Source: Dermacentor variabilis (lineage: Eukaryota; Arthropoda; Arachnida; Ixodida; Ixodidae). From it: a DNA stretch of 64,000 bases. The DNA is taken from NCBI RefSeq assembly GCF_050947875.1, contig NW_027460291.1, positions 26,309,868 to 26,373,867 of the forward strand. Reading direction: 5' to 3'. Both the position numbers and the translations under genes were made by a program. Position 1 is the first letter of the stretch, and each line of letters begins with the position of its first letter. This document shows, one piece after another, positions 23,822 through 34,342 of the stretch. Below the pieces are notes generated by a model, which saw only the letters and a list, made by a program, of their open reading frames with translations, searched no databases and had not been told where the DNA came from.

Positions 23822-23843
23822 GTAACTTTTATTGTGGAAACAG
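23769..23843 (-). mobile_element. tail-only LINE insertion with 12-bp target-site duplication
   Basis: TTGTGGAAACAG at 23769-23780 is repeated exactly at 23832-23843. Between them are only 51 bp: on the minus strand AATAAAAGTTACT followed by an AATC microsatellite. This is the extreme 3' end of a LINE inserted with almost complete 5' truncation. Confidence 0.75.
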
Positions 23844-24049
23844 AGGCATCAAGAATATAAAATACATCAGGGGACCAAATTCAGAATGTATGAATATATG
23901 GCGCAGAGTACGGCCCAAATATCGTTACCAAGCGGCTCTGAAACGCTGAAGGGATGCCGTTTATTTAAAGAGTATTCACACTTTTGTGTGAAGCGTGGCT
24001 CATCCAGAAGTACATGTAGCTGGGCTAGTCGGTTCATATTGCTGAGTAG

Positions 24050-24153
24050 CCCACAAATTTGATCGCTTTGGCGGAAACAAGGAACGACGAAAGGGAACAA
24101 GGGGGTGTGTCCCCTTGTTCCTCGTTTGCGCCAGAGCAATCATATTTGTGGCC
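24050..24153. repeat. imperfect foldback of about 104 bp
   Basis: Outer arms (CCACAAATTTGATCGCTTTG type at 24050 and its reverse complement ending at 24153) match at roughly 23 of 28 positions. The centre is a perfect 11-bp hairpin, GGAACAAGGGG at 24094-24104 and 24111-24121 with a 6-base loop. Confidence 0.75.
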
Positions 24154-24457
24154 CATCTATCCTGACATTTTTAATCGTAGGTTATAAACTTTGGTTACTT
24201 CGACAAAAGTTACACCACCATTAAAGGAAAACAAACTTGAGCTGCTTGTATATGTTGCTTTGAGTCGTTTTTATTATACAAGGTGTCCCACAGAACTTGA
24301 GCCAAACATTAAACATATGCAAATGCCACATAGCTCGACACAACCAAGTTAATGTTATTTGCCGTCGCTTGGAGATACTCAGATAATATTTTTCATTCCG
24401 CCTAATTAGGTAATTAATCCTAATCAATTATTCAACTCCTCAAATAATAGTTCATTG

Positions 24458-26150
24458 ATTTATTTGTTTTTTACAATACCTCAAGTACCCCTGCTGGAGG
24501 GGTTCGGTAGGAGGGGCGGGCGAGCATACAAATTAGCGCAAACACAATACCACAGCAGTAAGCAATGAAATGAGTTAGAATGGAAACAGCAACGAAGAAA
24601 AACGTAAAAACTATAACATTTTGCACATCCAAAGGTCAAGAAATAGGAAAAGGCACAAGAAAAACACAAACGCTTATGAAATATGACCATCGACAAGTGT
24701 TGAACGTGTGTGTTGAATGTGTACGGAAAGTGTCAGTATCATTTTTCTAGGTATGAAACACGGTAAGTAAAAACAGGCAGAAATCTGGATAAACATATTA
24801 AGACATCGACAGAAACACATTTAAAAGAATGCTACAGATAATACGAGCAGATGACGCAATCAGGCAAGTGATTGCGAAATATGCGAATGAATGCGAAATA
24901 AAGGTTGATTGGTTTATTCAGTGGCGGACCTAAAACGTGCAGGATCATCATGAAGAATGACGCTGACTGCAAGGTTATTCCGATCGATGACTGTTTGAGA
25001 AAAGAAAGAATGAAGAAGAGCAGTTGTCCGAGCATGTGGCGGATAAGCTGCTTTATGGTGGCTGATATGGCTTGAAAGACGGTATGCTGGCTTGATAAGG
25101 GGGTTGTCGGGAGGGAAGGTATGATAGAGCTTGTGATAATGGCAAAGTCTGAATGTTTTGCGGTGCCTATCTAGTTTGAGAAGATAAGCCTTTCAGTTTA
25201 ACTGAGTGACACCTGTATGATATGAGTAGTCAGAAAAGATGAATCTGGCGGCACGATTTTGTACTGACCCGAGTGTCTTGCTAAGGTTGGGTTTATGAGA
25301 GTTCCAGATCGCGCACGCATATTCTAACTTACGCATTACAAGGTATTGATAGGCTGATAACTTAACAGAGGGCGGGGAAAGTGCGATATTACGTCGTGGA
25401 TAGCTGCAGTTAGCTTTGTTTGTGATGTGCGTGACGTGTGATGACCACGTGAGGTTACGGGTGATGTTAAGTCTTCGATATTTGAGGGAATCTACTGAAG
25501 AAATGACCGCATTTTTAAGCATGTACGTATTAGTTGGATATTCTTGTCGTTTATGAAAAAAAATTAGGGAAGTTCTTTTTTTAATGTTAAGGACCATGAG
25601 CCACGTATGAAACCAAATTTCAACGTCTATGAGGTCACGCTGAAGCATCGGCGGGATTAGTGATCGAATGGTGAATGACACAATAATCCGCGAATAGGCG
25701 AATGTTTGAAGAGGTGCACGCTGGTAGATCACTTATGTACAATAAAAAAAAAGTTGCGGGCCGAGTACGGTTCCCTGTGCGACGCCGGAGGCGACAGTAC
25801 ACAAGGTGGAGTTGACTTCACTGGCGGAAATGAACTGTTGGCGATCGCTGACGAATTCTCTTGTCCATTCAAGCACTGAGGGGTGTAAGTTTAGTCGCAA
25901 TAATTTTAGCAAGAGTCGACGATGGGGTACCTTATCGAAGGCGGTTTCATAATCGAGAAATATGGCATCTACTGTAATGCTATTGTCTAAACGAGAACTG
26001 ATATTGTCAATAAAAGAAAGCTAATTCAGTTTTGCAAGAAAGGCTTTGCCTGAATCAGCTTTGGTTAGGAGTAAAAAAATCGACACAAGTTAAAAATTTA
26101 ACAACGTGTGAGACTTTGGGAAGATTTGTGCTAGAAGGGTGCTGACGATA
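24458..26150 (-). mobile_element. CR1/Jockey-like LINE, 5'-truncated, inserted in the foldback
   Basis: On the minus strand it begins within the RT domain and runs through an RT C-terminus and an approximately 700-bp 3' UTR to a tail GTAAAAAACAAATAAATCAA at about 24460. Both ends abut pieces of the same foldback arm. Confidence 0.7.
25193..26060 (-). pseudogene. LINE reverse transcriptase fragment, catalytic site lost
   Basis: Minus-strand reading gives DAIFLDYETAFDKVPHRRLL (RT block with catalytic Asp), VASGVAQGTVLGPQLF, then after a one-base shift SNIRLFADYCVIHH, where the second Asp of FADD is Tyr. The C-terminal part (25193-25732) includes LNITRNLTWSSHVTHI and VMRKLEYACAIWNSH, then VQNRAARFIFSDY. 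The Asp-to-Tyr change and the frameshift make it inactive. Confidence 0.75.
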
Positions 26151-26784
26151 TGCTTATATGCTTATAATTAGATGAAAAGTGTCAATAAAAAAATTGTAGA
26201 GCAACTTGAAAAACTGCCGGTATAGCTTTCTGTTCCTCAATGCGTGCTATATAAAAGTGTCTTTGCAAGCGGGAAAGAAGCCCGGAAATATGTACAATAT
26301 TGCCGCGCGACTGGCCGCTCGGGGCACATTGCGCGTATTTGCGGCCATCTTTAATGTTCGTAATAACACTTATTTGGCACGTATCGAGCTACAGAAAGCT
26401 GTATTCGGAGTTTTTCATGTTGCTCTATTGTTTTCTCATGGATACTTTTAATGCAATTGTAATATTGGGCAAGTTGGTTAAGTAATTAGGATTAGTGATC
26501 TAATTAGGCGGAATGAAAAAATAACCTGAGTATCTCCAAGCAACGGCAAACATTGCCTTGGTTCTGCCTAACAACTTGGCATTTGCATATTTTTGATGTT
26601 TGGCTCAAGTTTCGTGGGACACCCTATATATCGGATACGTTGTATTATGTACGATCACAATAGTGAAATACCAGTGAGATTTGCGGTCAATGTAGGCGCG
26701 CAGCACTCCATTTTGTCAAGTCGCAATATTGTTGACCGGCAGTGTACATAGAGAGGTATTTATTTAATGAACATTTAAAAAAGG

Positions 26785-26860
26785 GTGACCACAACGGTAG
26801 CTTAATCGCTGTGGTGTAATGCGCTGCTCAGGTCGAGGGTTCTTTCCCGGCCCATTCGCG
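26785..26860 (+). repeat. degenerate tRNA-like (SINE-head) sequence
   Basis: ACGGTAGCTTAATCGCTGTG resembles a polymerase III A box in context (compare GTTGCTCAGTGGCTATGG in the SINE at 61140). About 30 bp later GAGGGTTCTTTCCCGGCCC resembles the B box arm. Several mismatches and no full cloverleaf suggest an old SINE or tRNA relic, not a functional tRNA. Confidence 0.45.
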
Positions 26861-27230
26861 AACCCACCACACACATCCTACAGATAAATTCCTCGCCATT
26901 TGTCTCGCCTACCGGCTCTAACTTTGTTTCATCGAAAGGGCAGCGAAGCTCGCTTTCCGTTCAACGCATTATAGAGTTTCTCCTTCAGCCATTTTGTCTT
27001 GCGGAAACTTTCGTGGAATATAACCCTACTTGAAAGAGAAAAAATTGTTCTTTACATATACCTAGCAAAAGACAGCAAAAAATCTTGAAGCAAGAAAAAA
27101 AATACAGACCATTCGTTTTGCCTAAATCTTCGATGACCATAATTTACAAAAATAAAAGGCAAAAACTTATCGCTTTGGCGCACTGCTCCTGCTACGCTGC
27201 CAACCCGATCAGCCGAGACCACTTTTTCAC

Positions 27231-27740
27231 TAGTACGATGATGATAATGATTTATTGTCATCCCCTGTGAAACGGGGTGGCGACATATAGTCACCTAGCC
27301 TGTTTGACTTAGCCAGGTATGCATTCTTTTCATTCTAGCATTTTGCATACATATCCATAATCTTTTTTTTTCTCTTCCTCAAAACTTCTCTACAAATCTT
27401 GTACTGCTATCTATACCTGTAGCGGATCGGGTCGTATCAATCACCTGCCTGTTCGATTTCCCACAAACACTCTAACGGTCTTTTGCTTATCTGGACTTCC
27501 AACCGGTTTAAGCGTCTGCACCTTTAAATCGAAGCGCTTCTGGGAGGTTTACGGTATACCTACGGGTCTCAATGGGTGAATCCCTTGGCAATCTATTAGG
27601 CCATACGGAATGCTCTTCAAATGATCACTTCTGTATACACAGTTGCCTCATCTTTACCTTTACAAATTACTGTGCAATTACTTTACCTATTACTGCATGT
27701 GCAGTTACCTCATCCTGTTGCGAATATTTGCTCCGGTATG
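27231..27740 (-). mobile_element. LINE 3' end fragment (minus strand)
   Basis: On the minus strand the stretch ends CCCCGTTTCACAGGGGATGA, then CAATAAATCATTATCATCAT, a LINE-type 3' UTR with short-period tail. Further in, the minus strand has the look of a coding C-terminus (CGCTTCGATTTAAAGGTGCA), but stops prevent a confident translation. Confidence 0.4.
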
Positions 27741-28549
27741 TTTTTTCCTTAGGATACCAGCTTGAGCCTAAGTAGCAAGGCATTGCTCTTTCTCTTATCG
27801 CAAAGATTTTCCCATCTTATTTCTACCTTCGCACTTTTGAAAATCTCCATTGTCTCTTTTTGTTTCCGCTCTTTGCATTCCATTCACTTTCGCTGCTTCG
27901 CGAGTCGCAATGAAGGAGCGGCACCTTGTATTAATAATGGGAGTAGTAATTTACGTACTGCTCGGACGGGGGCGATAGTGGCGAAGCAAACAACTAAAGG
28001 GGTTAACAAACTCGGGAAAATTTCCGACGATGCGCAGGTCGCAGTGTGCACGGTGCCAGAGGTTCAAAGGAAGGGTTGCGAAATTGAAAGGGCAACGCTT
28101 GCATTAAGAAGAGAAATTTGAACGCTAGTTAAAGCAATATACTTTACAGTCATTGACATCAAGCGAAAAGTGACACAAGCGGACCGTGCTGGCGCTTTTG
28201 TGTGTGACGGAATAATTTTATCAGACCGGTAGCTGCGCCATTCGGACGTCGATTCGCGGCATGCGCACCAACTTTTTTATGTGGGGCGCATCTACTCAGT
28301 AAGGTGTATTTAACGTAGCGACGCACAAGCAGGAAGCAGAATAAGGCCCCGGTGAGTTAAAAACGTGCACAATAGATCTGCTGTAGATGTAGACACCGTC
28401 AAATTTGTTGCATAAACATGCGGCATGGTTGAAAGCAGGATAAATGGTTGGAAAATCAAACGCAACTGATTGAGGAAGGTCTTGGCGCGTACACCTTCAC
28501 CAAAATGCATCTACCACATTTGGAGCAGCCGCCTGTTATTCAGAATTTT

Positions 28550-29650
28550 GAATGAAGAGGTTGGAACAAACTGACTGTGTCAAGGAATGGCGGACGTATA
28601 GGTATGCTAATGAGGCGCGGTTTGATTTGGCAAGAAGAGGTATAAAGTAGGTGCTGCTGACTAATGCAATGGGGAAAGTGAGTAAAGCTAAGCAAATTAC
28701 GTTTGGGTGGAGTGAATGCAGGATAAACCTTGTCAATAAGGGCTTAGATGATAAGGATCAAACGAACTCGTAGAGGCCAGGTACGAAGACATCCGTGATG
28801 TACAGAATGGCAATGCAAGCCATTTAATTATACCTGTGGAAGTGGATGGAGAAAAACGACATAGTGAGAAAACTACAGAATAGGTTCACACCGAGCGGAC
28901 GCTCACAGAATATGTTTGTAATAATGCAGTTCATATAGATTTGAACAGGAAATAATAGACCTTTCTGAAAACTATTTCATATTAGATTGCCGTGGGGATA
29001 TTTTCAAGCATGAGGGCATAGATGATGACTTCATGGACCGACCGAGTAAATTGCCTGGGAAGGCCGGAAATGCGATGAAGTTAAGTAAATGCACCGAGGA
29101 ATAAAGCAAGGGTGTCCCTGGTTTCCATTGTTGTTCACGCTTTGCGGAAAGGGCATTGAAAGACAACTAGAAAGCACTGATTTAATTTTGAATCTATCTT
29201 ATATCCACAGCGGGAAAGAAGTGCAACAGAATGTCAGTGGGGTGGTGTATGCGGACGACATACTGCTATCACGGGACAATTGAAAGGATTTAGAAAGACT
29301 TGCGAATATAAGTGACAATGCAGCGACTACTCTAGGCCTTATAGCTAGCACAGAAAAAAGGGAATTATAATCTTTATTGAAAAGACCACTAATGACCTAG
29401 TATCAGTTCACCAAGAAGTGCTATAACCATTGTCTATAACCTTTGTCTATACATAAACGAAGGAAAGACCTACTGAAGCGTCCATTAAGATAACCTAAAA
29501 ATCAAACGGAAGCGGACGGCTGCAATTATGAAAGATAGAACACTTTGGTGCTACAATAAATACGTACGAAGTGGTGCGTCGAATTTACAAAAGTGTAATG
29601 ATGCCAGTGCGAACGTTCGCCAATGCAATTCTTTGCTACAAATGAGAAAT
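28550..29650 (+). pseudogene. heavily degraded LINE RT
   Basis: Only islands are readable: TDCVKEWRTYRYANEARFDL near 28575, then HRGIKQGCPWFPLLF (29092) and SGVVYADDILLSRDN (29240-29284), the RT block with an intact YADD, then KDRTLWCYNKYVR (29531). Many stops and shifts lie between. The C-terminal fragment at 9510-9990 appears to belong to the same family. Confidence 0.6.
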
Positions 29651-29820
29651 CTGGTCGGGGTTAGGGACAAACCAGAGGGTGGTGAGCCGACTGACTTTTG
29701 GCGCCTGTGTCCATTTATGCATTCTAGGTGTTGCGCCTCGGTGCTTCCACTAAAACACAAGGCTAGCTGAAAACCACATGCAACTCTAGCTTTATCAACC
29801 GAAGGTAACATATAAACTAA

Positions 29821-31640
29821 TGTCCCTGTCACACGAGCGAATATAGCCACGGTATGCTTAACCGTGGCTTGCAGTGGTAACTGCGGCTATTGAGAGCGCG
29901 GTTTGCATTGCTACACGAACTTAGTAAAGCAAACAAGCGCGATCCCGTTGTCATCGTGTGAGCTAACTTTTTTGGTTATGTTCGTGGCTTACAACATAAA
30001 ATAATTACCAGTGTGCTAATATATAATGTAATGAAATTTACGTTCGCTGTTTTAATACTGAAAGCTTTTAATAACTCGCTAATATTCAGCATCTTGGCGA
30101 TTTTGAGAACAAGTCTCTTAACAATGATTGCCGTAGCCAGAGGAGAGCCAAAACTATCCAATATGTTAGTAGAATCTAGACTGTCGTGCGGCGTCGCTAC
30201 GGCGTGTTACCTATAGGTGCGCATTGTTTTTTCTGCTTCACGATACGCACAAGTGTTGTGCCTTAGGTTCTGTAGGGAATTCTGCTGGTTTTTTCTCTTA
30301 GCTCAAGTAGCATGTGCGTATCTGTGCGTGTTAATGTATGCCACAGCGTGCGTGATTTGAGAGATTACCCGTGCGACGCGGTGCGATGCCACTGGTTGAA
30401 GCTGCAGTCAACATCGACATCGAAGACGCCAACCTTGAATTTTTGGTAGCACTTGCGACTTTTCAAGCATCAGTCCAGCAGCGGCGTATGTAGAAACGGT
30501 GCGTCACTGCGAAACTTGAAGAACTGGATGCTGACCGTAACCGGTGCTCGGCGCATGAGCCAGAATCTTTTATTGGCAGCTGCAGCGCTTTCTTCCGAGA
30601 AACGTTCGACTTGGGCACACCCGTGGGAAGTTTCGTGGTACGAGGCAATGCTTCCGCACCTTTCGGACAGCGGATTCAGAGAGAAGTCCCGAGTGAACCG
30701 CTCCACCTTTGTCAGTGTCTGTGTGTCTATGGGACGGGTAGACACGAACATGCGAAAGGATATTCCCTTAGATAAACGTGTAGCAATAGGCTTTTACCAC
30801 CTCGCTGTCTCTGCTGCGGATAGAAGTATAGCGAACATCTTTGGCATTGGCCGTTCGACAGTAAACGTTGCCTTTCGCGAGTTCTGCACAAAAATCGTGC
30901 GCAGACTGTAGGCGTGTCACATAAGGTTTCCCAAAGCACACGAAGCTGTCGAAAACTTCCGCAGGTTCGAGGCTGTTTCCGGGTTCACTCAGGGCATGGG
31001 TGCACTGGACCAATGCCACATTGAAGATTGAAGTATGTCCCCCAAAGATTCATGTCACTGATTACAATAATTACAGAGGGTGGTACAGCCTGATATTGTT
31101 GTCTATTGTTGATTCCACGTACAAGTTTATCTGCACGAGTCTAGTATCTCCTGGAAGGAACGACTATTCAAGCGTCTATTGCCAGTCACGCCTTCGAAAA
31201 GGGTTGGCTGTGAGCTGCTTCACAAGTGGAAGAAAAGTATTTCAAGTGTTGAAATTTTTGCTGTATTGCTGGCCAACCAGGCCTTCCCTTTGCAGCCAAC
31301 AATAATGAAGCCGCGTGCGTGCCCTCGCCCGATTGGGTCACCTATACATATTTTCAGCAATCGGTTGTCGAGCGCGAGGCACGTGGTTCAAACAGTATTT
31401 GGCCGGCTCAAAGCACGTTTTCGCATACAGCATAACGTCGAGTGTGTCATTGACAATGTGGACTGCATAATCCGTGCGTGTTGTGTGATGTACAACACTA
31501 GGGAGCAGCTTAATCACCGACAGAAGGCGACCTCAGCCAATTTTCACAGCCAAAAGGGTCGAATCGTCGGGTGCTGTAATAAGGAGTGGTTTCGCCAAAC
31601 ACCTCCATTGCAACATATGAACTAATGGTTGCTCAGGCTG
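29821..31640 (+). mobile_element. PIF/Harbinger-like DNA transposon relic
   Basis: A DDE transposase relic occupies 30453-31625. TAATGTCCCTGTCACACG at about 29819 could be the left terminus with a TAA target site, but no matching inverted repeat was found to the right, so the right end is lost or diverged. Confidence 0.55.
30453..31625 (+). pseudogene. PIF/Harbinger-like DDE transposase, inactive
   Basis: The order matches Harbinger-type transposases: an N-terminal helical part (NRSTFVSVCVSMG; IPLDKRVAIGFYHLA; NIFGIGRSTVNVAFREFC), then GMGALDQCHIED with the first catalytic Asp region (about 30998), SIVDSTYKF with the second Asp (about 31107), SPGRNDYSSVY, and the third block RHVVQTVFGRLKARFR (about 31379). 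In the third block Gln stands where family members have the catalytic Glu. Stops at 30909 and 31030 and two frame changes (near 31045 and 31190) confirm a dead copy. Such enzymes cut and paste DNA and often use a Myb/SANT partner protein. Confidence 0.75.
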
Positions 31641-31869
31641 GGAAATCGGAGAATTTCTGTTTAATTAGTAAAAAGTTGTTATGTTTATGTAGCTCAGCTT
31701 ACAAACTGACCAATAACTTTGTCTCAATCTGGTACAGGCTTCCATTATTTACTAGGTACTCTTTTTGCTCCAATGACTACAAGATACTCTTTGTAGTGCT
31801 GCAGCTTTCTGTATACATCTTTCATTTTGTGAAAATGCATTCGTACAATGCTTGAATGATCCCAAGATT

Positions 31870-32200
31870 TCAGTACTTACAACACAAGTAATGCCCTTTC
31901 TAACATACGCAAGCTACCTTTTCATATGTTCGTTTGCCTGCAGCTCAAGCCTGCCTCTTCATTTTGATCAGCTTAGCACAACAGCCAAATCATCTTACTG
32001 AAAGCAACTCAAAATAGTGCCACAAGATTGGTCTCGTCTAACTAACTACAACTCAAATAATAAGAAAAAGGCGCTGCGCGCCTTTTGCTGCTGCACCTTT
32101 CTTGAAATTGTATTTAAGGCGAAATAAACATTCATTCGTTCGTTCATTCATTCATTCATTCATTCATTCATTCATTCATTCATTCATTCATTCTTTCATT
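31870..32200 (+). mobile_element. LINE 3' UTR fragment with ATTC tail
   Basis: A 3' UTR-like stretch contains a short hairpin (AAAAGGCGC, 3-base loop, GCGCCTTTT near 32067) and ends GGCGAAATAAACATTCATTC followed by about 70 bp of ATTC repeats. It abuts the minus-strand LINE endonuclease at 32205 and probably truncated that element. Confidence 0.55.
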
Positions 32201-32204
32201 TATT

Positions 32205-32455
32205 GAAAGACAGTATCAGAGTGTAGGTAAGATTGATAAAATAGTGCAACACCGCCTCCTCTCCCGAATTTTCTGTCTCCTCGAACCAGCTTGAAGCCAG
32301 GGAGGGTTAATTCAGAATCATGCACATCATTATGTAACCAGGTCTGAGTAACACAAATAATATGTGGCGAGTAAGACAAGACCAAGGAAATAAATTTGGA
32401 GAAATTACTGACAAGGCTTTTTGTATTAACGTTTAAGATGGAAAGCTTGATGCCA
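32205..32455 (-). pseudogene. N-terminal part of LINE ORF2 endonuclease, truncated
   Basis: Minus-strand reading LSILNVNTKSLVSNFSKF, then YSPHIICVTQTWLHN (Gln where the catalytic Glu of TETWL is usual) and GRGGGVALFYQSYL. It stops at the junction with the ATTC repeat at about 32200. Apurinic-endonuclease-type domain of the CR1/Jockey group. Confidence 0.7.
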
Positions 32456-33386
32456 GTACCGTGAAATCAAGGCGATTTGAACCTAGGCAGTGTTTTGGCC
32501 GGTTTAGTAGAGCCAGCAGATGATCTGACGAGAGTATTGGATGTGCTATCCCAATGCTATCGTACCCTGCCATAAATACATGATCAAATCGAAGTTGGAC
32601 AGATGAGCCACTATCCTTATGAGAGCAGGACGCTTCCCAGAGCTTCTTGTGAATATTGCGAACCTGAGGCTAGAAGTCTTCTGAAACACGAAAGCTAGTG
32701 TTTTTAAGTTTATAGCAATTCTTCGCCCCAGTACCTTTCCTGAAAATCAAGGGGTTTTGTAATAATGGAACTTGACCGGCCTCTAAAATTATTAGCGAGT
32801 CTATGACACATTTCCATACGCGAACGTGCGATTTTAAGAGTGTCCTGGAACCACTTATCAATTTTGGGAGAAAGTGTCTCATAATTCTCGTGAAAGCCCT
32901 CGCTGAGACCATGTATAATAATGTTGTGATTTTCCTACGCGACCTGTTTTCTAAATTGTCGTTTCCGCAAGAGAGAGCTGAGATAGCGTTTTGTAATTGC
33001 TGGATTTCAGTGGCATTAGAAACCTGTGCGCCACTAGACGTTGAGGGTACTCCAGAGAACACTGGCAAGGCCTCAAACCTCATGTAGACAGATGACTGAA
33101 ACATTTTGATTTCTGTAATATCGAAAACCAGTTTTTTTTCGCCGTTTAGGAGTTCAGAGTGCATTTCGGCTACCTCGTTTTGTTTATCAACATCTGTCAA
33201 CTGGGTTTCGGAGGCAGGAACACGCTGAGAACGAGTGTTGGGACTAGGGTTCACTTTCACATCACTGAAGAATAAAATCTTGCGGGCAGCATTTAACAGA
33301 GCAGAATTCAAAGAAGGGTAGACAAAACCATGGTAGCAGTCATTTGGGCGAGGGAACAGTAGCATACATCGGTTATCAGAAAGCAT
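32433..33386 (-). pseudogene. CR1-like LINE ORF1 with degenerate 2A motif
   Basis: The first in-frame ATG after the predicted transcription start is at 33386. A degenerate 2A site, DVKVNPSP, lies at 33263-33240 where the working motif is D-x-E-x-N-P-G-P, so the Gly is Ser and ribosome skipping is unlikely. The middle part holds a coiled-coil-like stretch, and the C-terminal part reads LKNTSFRVSEDF, then a premature TAG at 32670-32672, then VRNIHKKLWEAS, as in L1-type ORF1 C-terminal domains. The protein would bind LINE RNA. Confidence 0.65.
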
Positions 33387-33471
33387 GTACCGAGAATTTA
33401 CAAGGTAACATAGCTGCGTGATTAACCGACAGCCGATCAACGTGGTGCCACGCCGCTGTTGCTTCGCCCAC

Positions 33472-33840
33472 TGAAGACGGGAACCGTTGCGGATGCTTTT
33501 ATAGCCGCAAACCATGTCGTCGTGGAACTTAGTCTGTCGATGATTGGGTGCTGGATTGTGACGTTAATCTTCTCCAGCGGAGCATGCGGGATAGAGGCCA
33601 ATGAAGCGAGGAGCGAGCTGTCGCTGTTATCCGCAACGAAGATCGGATCGACCACCCGTTGACCACCCGGCACATCCATGACATGGCGAGGGAGCGATGA
33701 TAACGCTAAGCGCACGTTGACTTCATTGACTGGAACGACAGCATTCTAGAACATAGAAGCAGCAAGGCAGCCGGCGAACTGTGTGACGAACTGACAGCGA
33801 ATCAAAACATGGTCCCCACGCTGCTGTTGCCTCGTCCACT
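33472..33840 (-). promoter_or_regulatory. 368-bp promoter-like monomer with TATA box and initiator
   Basis: On the minus strand AGTGGACGAGGCAACAGC at 33840 and AGTGGGCGAAGCAACAGC at 33472 begin two copies that align for about 65 bp. The inner start is preceded by TATAAAA (33503-33497), 31 bp upstream of the A in TTCAGTGG, an arthropod-type initiator. The outer copy begins exactly at the corresponding A. Confidence 0.65.
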
Positions 33841-34342
33841 CTGGTCATCTTTACATGTGTGAGTCAAAAAGATGGCCCATTAGCAGCTGGACTGGCATAA
33901 TGAGAAGTGTGCTAGCAAGGAATGTCATTTGAGCATTTACTTATCCCTTACTTTTAAAGCAAAGGACTTATCCATCATGAGTGAGATGCTCTTGTATACG
34001 TCACTGGTCTCTACTTGCAGCTGCGCGATCTTCTGTGTTACATTGAGCCACTTTTTTCCGCCCTTCGCATGTGTTGCACTTCCTCGTCGGGTTGGTTGGT
34101 TATTAAACGTCCTGCCACGCTGCTGTGGCAGGACGTTTGCGATTCCTCGAAGTGTTGGTTATACGATTACTGCCAATAGGTGTACAGCCATCAACATTAG
34201 TTTCTACGACATGTGAAGGGGCATTTGCAGAGGTCATGTATTATGTAAAACCTTCATTGTTTCCGCTCTCCTACGATGCAACAACAATGCCATCTTGGGT
34301 AATCTCGCTAACTTCTGGTACCTGTCACAAGAGAGGGCACAG
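33841..34342. other. spacer between two divergent LINE 5' ends, with a hairpin
   Basis: About 500 bp of unassigned sequence. It contains a perfect 14-bp-arm hairpin (AAACGTCCTGCCAC at 34105-34118; reverse complement at 34125-34138; 6-base loop). Confidence 0.6.

Larger units (their letters stand above)
24281..26625. repeat. foldback (inverted-arm) element split by a LINE
   Basis: The ends are AGGTGTCCCA (24281) and TGGGACACCCT (26615-26625). The minus-strand arm is in two pieces, 26255-26150 and 24455-24281. The plus-strand arm is 26340-26625. The pieces align with one another and with 10405-10665. Removing the LINE at 24458-26150 restores a continuous arm, so the original element was about 650 bp with long inverted arms around a short centre. 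Confidence 0.65.
32205..33840 (-). mobile_element. CR1-like LINE 5' half with promoter monomers (minus strand)
   Basis: Minus-strand order: monomer starting at 33840, TATA box at 33503-33497, second monomer start at 33472, ORF1 (33386-32433) and the first part of the endonuclease (about 32455-32205). The rest of ORF2 is missing at the junction with an ATTC-tailed LINE. Confidence 0.75.
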
